Shown here in pieces: positions 57,251-64,000 of a stretch of DNA of 64,000 nucleotides. Location: contig ML978255.1 of the NCBI GenBank assembly GCA_010015745.1, forward strand, positions 53,570 through 117,569, written 5' to 3'. Source of the DNA: Setomelanomma holmii (Eukaryota > Ascomycota > Dothideomycetes > Pleosporales > Phaeosphaeriaceae). A program made the translations under genes and the position numbers. Under the pieces are notes generated by a model. That model was not told the origin of the DNA and did not search any database. It saw only the letters and a list, made by a program, of their open reading frames with translations. Position 1 is the stretch's first letter; each line of letters opens with the position of its first letter.

Positions 57251-60200
57251 CTCTGACGGCGAGGCCCTCGCGTGAGAGCGTTGGCAAACGGGCTCAATAG
57301 GACCCGGCGAACAAAAGACGGGACGGTGCGCACCAGTGAGTGGAGGAGCGGGCTGGCGGTGAGCCTCGCGTTCGCAGGCGGCGCGGTGTAATGATGATGG
57401 ACCTTGAAGGGTGTGACAGCTGTCGAGGTGGCCCGGCCTGAGAGGAGTCGAGCTGTCGGGTCAGGGCGCGTGCAGGTCAATGCAGAGGTTGCACTACGAA
57501 TGATGGTCAGTCGCTGCGTTGAGGAGTCGCGGTGCGCTGGTGGAGGCGGAGAAAAAGAGGAGTCGTCGCGCCCAAAAATCACTGCAGGGCAGTCACGCCT
57601 GCCACGTCCTACGGGTCGAAAAGGGGAGTCGGGCGGTGAAGGGCCTGCAGCAGCACTGCGCGGGCTGTACGGGACGGGAACAGCCTGTAGCAATGGCGGT
57701 ACGTACCTGTGAGAGAAAAGGATCCGCTGAGATTAGGCCAGAGGATGGCTTCGTGATGGGAGACGTGAGTGAAAGGTGCAGGTACTTGGTCGTTCTTTCC
57801 TTCTGTTGCGCGTGGAGTTGCGCTAATCCGGATCGGAACAAGCGGAGGAATCTGAGTTGCCCCCTTCCTATTCCTGACAGTTGATGTGCAGGCAGGTGCG
57901 CGCACGGTCAAAGCGTCTGCAAAGCCTGAGAACTGAAACTGCGGATCTCACCACGCTAGGTCTGCGCGGGCACCACGGGCAGCAACTGTGCCGGGTTGAC
58001 TAACTGGTGCTGATTGCCGGCGATGCGGGAAACCCGACGTCGTCGCTGGTCGTGTTCCAGAGAACGTTGCTGGCCAGAAGCGCTCGAATACTGCTTTCCC
58101 TCCCGATCAAGCCGGATATTCCTCCGCCGTGCTTTCTCACGGGAAATTTGCGTGGCGATGGGACTGCTGTCCGGGAACGCTGGCGTGGCCGTTCCACCTG
58201 TTTGATTGCTGGAGCCGAATTGCAGACAATTCTTCGTGCTCCTCGTGGGCGTGTTTCTCCCTGTCGCCGGGAAAAGCAAGGTGCTATCGTGACTAGATCT
58301 GGTGTCAGTCACGGTTGGCCGGCTTTGCAAGGGCATTTTGCGCTGACTGTATCTTTCTCTGGAATGTGGGCGTGGGATTGCTATGCTGGCCTTGCTTAGA
58401 TTCGTGCGGATGTCCTTGTTCCTTTTCTACTCGATGATGTTGGTAAGATCTGGTTCAGCCAACTAGACGCTAGAGCCGCTGTGGCCTTGTGGTCGATGAA
58501 AGCCTGCAGTGGAGCTTTTTGTGTCACAGCGCGATGGATGAAAGGGTGCGATCAGATCAGGCAGAGAGGCACTTCTTCAATATCATGGACCAGGGGCTGC
58601 TCAAGTACATCGATCGGGCTTCCTAAGCATATGACGACGTTTAACACAGCAGCCCTATCCCTGTGGTCATCTCGCCCTCACCACACTACGGCTTCACCAG
58701 CGCGCTTCCTGTTAGTGCACCGATGTTGGATGTCAAGGCGCTGGGGCATTCTTGCGGCCATGTTTGAGGCGTATGTGGCGCTCTTGAGCGCAGATTTGGA
58801 TCCACAAGCCGTAGCGGCAGTCCTCCAGACTGGCGGTGTTGCATGACACGTTGAACATATCGAGCTTCACGTCCGAGCAACATTCTAAGGATTAGTCAAA
58901 TCAGCACCACAGATCGCGTTACTTGCGCCCTGAAGCAGCCCGGAGGATGAAGCACTGTTCAAGCGATCCAGCGGTCGCTCGAGTGCTTGCATGCTTCTGG
59001 AAGGCCGCTAGAAGCATGGCGGGATGCATCATCAACCCTTGCTGCCATGGTTGGCCCGGACGTGCAGCAGGCGACGAGTTTGGAGCCTCTGGCCGGTCCG
59101 AGCATGTGCTACACCACGAGACAGCATAGAGGGTCCTGGATACCAACACATCTGCTCCGCCGTAGAGCTACATACGGGAAGATTCTGAGTCTTCGGTGAA
59201 GGCTTAGGGGGTAAGACAACCCCTGATCTCCATGAGGGAACACGAACTGATGGTCGCTCCAGGCCTTGAGTTGGTCACAGACAGAGCCCAATTGCAAGCC
59301 ATGTGTCCATGACAGGGTCGTATAAGCCTAGCAGCATGCATGACATCATAAGGACGAGACGCTCATTGGCAATGTATCTCGGAAAATGCGGCGCCTAATT
59401 TCATTGTGCATCCCTAGCTCTTTCCTTTGATGTCCCCTGATATTGTCGCAGTAGTTGCGCCTTCCACTTCTGCCAGAAGCGAGCCTGCATTTCTAAACAC
59501 CATATCAACAAACCTTTTCACGGCTCTATACACTCACATATTAATCGCGCAAATTGCCAAAGAATCGTAGTTACAGCCGAAGTCGATCACGTAACCGTGA
59601 AGGCGGGTTCGCAGCACGTCAGCACCAACAGACGCCCACGTTGCACCAAGCAAAATATGCCCCGTTGATTATTCTTGAGCGGCTGAACCACCGATGACGC
59701 GGGCCAAAGACGCATGCAGTTACAGTACATTCGGGGACATCAACTGTCTTTGTTGGCGAAGTGTGTCACGCAACCTTAACTGCTCTGAAGCTGAAAATGC
59801 TCGACAGCCTCGTCGACAGATCCGTCTGTGCAGTGTGCACAACCCACAAAGCCAATGCACGCATCCGGACCCACAATCAGCCTCACACGTTTCGGTGATC
59901 GAACTGCCGCCACGCCAGGCCTTGAGTTTCTGACTTCGCGAAAGCCATCTCGATTTGCTCTGCCGGTGTTGCAATGCCGTGAAGAATCAGCTTGTCCAAA
60001 GAGAGCGTATTGTCCGCATCTGCATCTCATTTCAGCTCGCACACAGTCGCCCATCTCAGCACAACACGATCGTTCATACCGCAGGGCTGCAGGGCTGTCT
60101 CACCATCTCCTGTTCGCCGTGCCCCTGGTTTATGGGGAATTGCTCCGACCTATTTCTGCCCGCAACGCAACAACATGCGTCAGAATACCATGTGCTCTGT

Positions 60201-61953
60201 GTCATGGTCGTTAACCGCTGCCTGCCACTGGCCAGTGGATGCCAGCGGTTGTGGCCCCAACTCTGCAGGCTTCGCGACGGCGCCCCTTTGTGGCCATCGC
60301 ATCCCAGCCAACGTCCCGGAGCCAGGGTGAGACTTGTCACATCCCTACCGCAAGGCTTCTCAAACCGTCCAAGCGTCCTTCCACGCAATTTCTAGAAGGA
60401 CGCTTGGACGGGCCGTGTCACAGCGCGCGTTGGGCGCTGCGACCCATTTGTCCTTTCCAGAAAATTGCCCCTTTTACTAACCTACTTCCATCCAGGCAGA
60501 CGAGGCTGGGAGATGAGAGACACCGAGACTGGTATCATGTTGGCGACCACTGTTAGACTGCCCGACAACGAAGTGTCATTCGTCAGGTTTATGTTCTTCT
60601 CCAACTAGTAGCGAATCACGCTCTCGTTGCCGGAGCGGGAGTGCGTGCGAACCCGTCTTCGCTTACGACCGCATTGAGCAACAGTGTTCGTTATTCGGGC
60701 CTACCAACACCTTGAGTCATCCTTCCAACTGCGCATGCTCCTACATTATGCTGTACGCGTCGTCGCGGGTATTCAACCGTTGATCCGGAGGGAATGCAGG
60801 TCGTCCCCCTTTAGCCGATCCTTCTAACTGCTGCATAGCAAGGAGATCCCGGGTTGCTGGTTGAATACCGAAAACTATCGATCATAATCGTCACTGCAGC
60901 ACGGAAAGTTCCATGATTGACTGAAATCAAAGTCAAAGCCTGAAGAATGATAGGCTTGGGCAGCACCGCATCAACGGCCAAGGAGTCGACGTCGTACGAT
61001 CAGTGCTCCCGTTGCAGAGCAGGATCGCACGACCACATGCTCGGAGAGCTGCAGGCACCACCATGAGGTATACGCTACGGGAGCACGAAGATCGTTGCAG
61101 ACCCAGTTGAGGTCAAGGCTGCAAGGTACACGAACGTGCACGCTGTCCAGAGGTACTGACCAGCTGTACTACCTTCTACACATGCTTGTTGAACCTGACT
61201 AGTGCGGCACCCTCCGTCAGTATCAAGCACGACACTGATGCTGCTCTGGTGAATGGATCCTAGTGAAACAGATCTCTCGATAACTTCAGATACTTGTGTC
61301 TCTGAACACTTTTATAACAAAATATATTGAACATAGCTAGGCCTCTATAAGAGGAGGGGCATGATTCTAATGCTTCGGAGTCATTGGAGAGGAGGGCGCT
61401 TTGATTATTGCACCACCCGGTCCTGGTATGGCTGCTTCTCGAAGACGAATATGGGGATAAGGTGAGGAATATGGACAGGTCCAGATGTAGGATGACAGTG
61501 GGAGCGTGGCAGTATGTGTTGGTTCGTAGAGTACAACGAGGTCGGAGGATGAAGTTGAAAGGTCAAGCTTTGTTGCGTGGTTATTGAGGGTCATGATTAC
61601 CACGATGTATTGGTTGATGGCTTGAGTCGAAAACTGCAGCCACAGAAGCCTTGATATCCTCAACGATGCGCAAGATTGGCTTGAGGAAAGTACGAACAGG
61701 CTCAGAACCAGAAGAACTAAGTAGGAGAGTCTTCAGACTCGCCGTCAGCCAACATTTCTGTATCCAAGTCGTCATCATGGCTAGTTCCCGCTCCGATTGG
61801 TATCCAAGAAGCCACTGTAGGGTCAACTCCATGCAACGCCCTAAATGCGCATTCTGCCACATGCTCTCGCGAGCATCTCCCGTTCTGGCAAACATGGCCA
61901 TCGATACAGTCAACCCGGCGGCAGGGTCGATCCGCTCTTGCACACTGTCTTTC
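57251..61953. other. Gene-poor region, nothing recognised
   Basis: About 4.7 kb. The first several hundred bases are probably the 5' leader and promoter of the C2H2 gene. No frame elsewhere shows a family motif; the longest (58007-58399 plus, 130 codons; 59955-60395 plus, 146 codons) are low in structure and overlapped by others. A perfect inverted repeat lies at 60365-60411. Frames at 61581-61964 (minus) lie beyond the stop of the CCCH gene and are probably its 3' region. Confidence 0.4.
60365..60411. repeat. Perfect 17-bp inverted repeat, 13-base loop
   Basis: Arms at 60365-60381 (CCGTCCAAGCGTCCTTC) and 60395-60411 are exact reverse complements. Such a hairpin could be part of a transcript, the trace of a small transposon or a binding site for a dimer; nothing around it decides. 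Confidence 0.9.
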
Positions 61954-63285
61954 TTACCATCCATTCATAGCCAACAGAAGCTCATTACTCAACTCGGTAT
62001 GGTCGAAAATGCAGTCGTCGCCGTGAGTGCATGCTTCCGTCAGGTGATGCCACCAACATGGCTTGCAATCGCGGGACAACATGGTCAGTAGCTCCTCACG
62101 CACTTCAGACGAGGGTCGTCTCACATAGCAGTCGAGGCGCTCACCGTTCATATTGACTGCTATATGGCCAGGTCTGGCTTGACGATGTTGGGGCAAGGAG
62201 CCTGCGACACGGAGTCCGGCTTTCCATGGCTCGGGGACATAAACATCGACTGCAGCTGTAGTGGTTTTGGTGGTGTTGGTGGTGTGAGGAGAGCCACAGC
62301 GTCCTTCGGAGCACAACGACTAACACTGTGTGAGCGGAATCCATTTGCATGTGCGCTTAGACTCACAGGATCCAGTTTACATACACCCACGAGCGAGCCG
62401 AGAGGATGATAGACCCTCCGTGATATGTAATCGTCTGCTAGTCGATCTTTGCGTGGTGACATGCTGAACACTTCTGGAAATTGGGCCATCCTGTCTGACG
62501 GCAGCAGCGCTTGAATGCCTTGTCCCATAGTCTTGCCTTCGACCAAGACGATCTTAGGCGCGTTGAGCTGCAGCATGGACAAATAAATGGGATGATTCCA
62601 AGCTGCTAGAAATATGTTCGTGCACTTGTTATTTTGGATCGAGTGTAAACAAGCATCTGTCGGTGACGATCAGCCATGTTTTTGGGCGTCTAGAACGCGT
62701 GTCTAGGAGAGACAACGAAGTCTTCATTGCTGCCAGAAAGTTTGGATATCCTCAAAAGCGTGCTCATTTTTCTATCGGCAAACGTACCTGCGATTGATTG
62801 TATCCAATTGATCTTTGCATGATTCTTGATGGAGGAAAACTCGAGCTTCACTTTCGCTGACGGGCTGTCCATTGCCGTGTAGAGCGCCGACTCCATTGTC
62901 TTGTCCAATCTCGCACCAGCATATGCACGAGCATCTATGCGAAGACTACTGAGCTTGGTGTTTGGCACAAGCTTGGTCAAAGCCTGCTCAACAGCGCTTT
63001 TCATGTACTGTTTGATGCTCGAGGGTGACTTGCAGAACTGTGCGTGGTTAGCATGTGCGCGGATTCGAGGAGAAGAACATCAACCGGATGACTATGCATA
63101 TCGACTGACACGAGCACATAAGAGCCATCTGGTACACTCTCATCGGTATTCGCATTCTCCTCTGGTTGTGTGTCATTCGGGAGCTGTCCTTTTCGGTCTT
63201 CTCTTTCTTCGAGTGGTTTGGCATCGTCAGGTTTGAGGCCGCGCTCGCGCACGAGGGCTAGTAGATGCTTGAATGGGTCGGACAT
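61954..63285 (-). CDS. CCCH zinc-finger protein (DUF7923-like)
   Basis: Exons 63285-63085, 63037-62788, 62656-62367 and 62319-61954 on the minus strand give 368 aa. After about 50 polar residues comes YVLVSVDMHSHP, opening a domain that resembles fungal DUF7923 (AYAGARLDKTMESAL; CTNIFLAAWNHPIYLSML; NAPKIVLVEG). Near the C-terminus is one C-x8-C-x5-C-x3-H finger, CWWHHLTEACTHGDDCIFDH, the type that usually binds single-stranded RNA. Relatives carry several such fingers; only one is seen here. The 131-bp second intron is long for the window and was placed by family fit at DACLHSIQNNK; the third uses acceptor GTTAG rather than the CACAG six bases before, which would bring in a stop. A regulatory RNA-binding role is likely but unproven. 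Confidence 0.78.
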
Positions 63286-64000
63286 GTTTGTCGCTCAACA
63301 GATTTGAAACCGCATGTTACTGTTCTCTGGAAGAGTGTGTCAAGGTCGCAGACTGTAAGCTACTTGTGCCTGAGCTCGGGGACGCGACTTTTCGGCGCTG
63401 TTTCCCTTCACCTCAAGGTTGGAAAGTGCGTCTGCACGTGGCAATGACGTAACATTATTTAGAATGTTTCCAAAGAAATCTCTCTCCACGGACATGTCTT
63501 TGCCAAAGTTTTGGAGGAATATGACCGAGATCCTGAAGCACCGAAAACACTTCTAGGTCAGGCATTCCAGATGTACTTAAGCTTTTCACACCGTGCGTAT
63601 ACCTTCGCGCAGCATTGAACAGTGTTCTGATACTCAAGCAGACACCATTTTCCGGCGGACGTGCCCAAATCTTTCTGCACCTAAGTGGTCACTAAGCGTA
63701 GTTCAGTGATATGCCCTCCCGGCGATGCTCACGCAAATGTACCTCCTCCTCTCCAAAGTATTCAGCACCTTCCCGGGAATCCTCAGGTGTCGATAGGTCG
63801 ACAAAGCAATGAGATGGGTTCCGCGATGTAAACGGATCGATGAATACGTTAATGTTTGTGCTGCACGGAAGTCAGCTTGTGTTCCCGACGAGCTTTGGGC
63901 TGTCTTGGAGCATCGAAATCTGTCTAGATGGGTAAACAGTGCGCATGCAGGAAGAATTGAAGGATTGAACTGAGGTTGTATTGTGTATGTATGTATGTAT
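63286..64000. other. Right-end spacer
   Basis: About 700 bases upstream of the CCCH gene, probably containing its promoter. No gene recognised. The window ends in a short GTAT microsatellite (63981-64000). Confidence 0.45.
63981..64000. repeat. GTAT tetranucleotide microsatellite
   Basis: The unit gtat is repeated about four times up to the window edge and probably continues beyond it. Confidence 0.8.

Noticed and set aside
1..64000. CRISPR arrays, bacterial operons, intact transposons or tRNA genes
   Set aside because: Looked for by eye on both strands; no regularly spaced repeats, transposase motifs or cloverleaf patterns were seen, and intron-rich genes exclude a bacterial source.

Overview
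The window is nuclear DNA of a filamentous ascomycete (Pezizomycotina), most likely a dothideomycete. The reasons are many short spliceosomal introns (about 44-66 bp, often with CTAAC/CTGAC branch sites just before the acceptor), fungus-only families (copper-fist, Zn2Cys6 and fungal bZIP regulators, a fungal NLR relic, a DUF7730-like protein) and long gene-poor spacers. All exon structures were built by hand from splice signals, reading frame and family motifs. No search was run.

Layout. 1-4.5 kb holds a dead NACHT-type NLR gene full of in-frame stops. 5.4-14.9 kb is gene-dense: a predicted single-pass membrane C2H2 zinc-finger protein, an FLVCR-like MFS transporter, the complex III hinge protein QCR6, an RraA-like protein and the mitochondrial i-AAA protease YME1. 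14.9-19.8 kb shows no recognisable gene. 19.8-25.8 kb has a copper-fist regulator and an Rgt1-type Zn2Cys6 regulator, divergently transcribed. 27.4-31.4 kb has a large disordered nuclear-type protein, with SUMO-related motifs and a double ACGCGT site in front of it, converging on a short-chain dehydrogenase. 31.4-36.4 kb is again dark apart from a 60-bp tandem duplication. 36.4-45 kb carries a bZIP factor, then an HSL-type hydrolase, a Zn2Cys6 regulator and a tartrate/D-malate-type dehydrogenase on the same strand. 45-50 kb has two decayed genes, an HSP70/HSPA12-like one and an unknown one. 51-54.7 kb has epsin (ENT1/2) and a DUF7730-like protein. 55.7-57.3 kb has a four-finger C2H2 regulator. 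57.3-61.9 kb is dark with a perfect hairpin. 61.9-63.3 kb encodes a CCCH zinc-finger protein.

How the genes relate. Two genes serve mitochondria (QCR6, YME1) and one endocytosis (epsin). Seven loci encode probable DNA- or RNA-binding regulators, an unusually large share. The hydrolase, Zn2Cys6 regulator and hydroxyacid dehydrogenase at 39-45 kb could form a small catabolic module, but that is inference. The pseudogenes' stops mostly fit C-to-T change in CpA context on one strand or the other, as repeat-induced point mutation (RIP) would leave.

The most interesting items are the membrane-anchored zinc-finger protein at 5.4-7.6 kb, two regulators whose DNA-binding domains are interrupted by stop-free introns of a multiple of three, and the stop-riddled NLR. 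I found no clear undescribed system such as a biosynthetic cluster, a mobile element with intact genes, or a CRISPR-like array.
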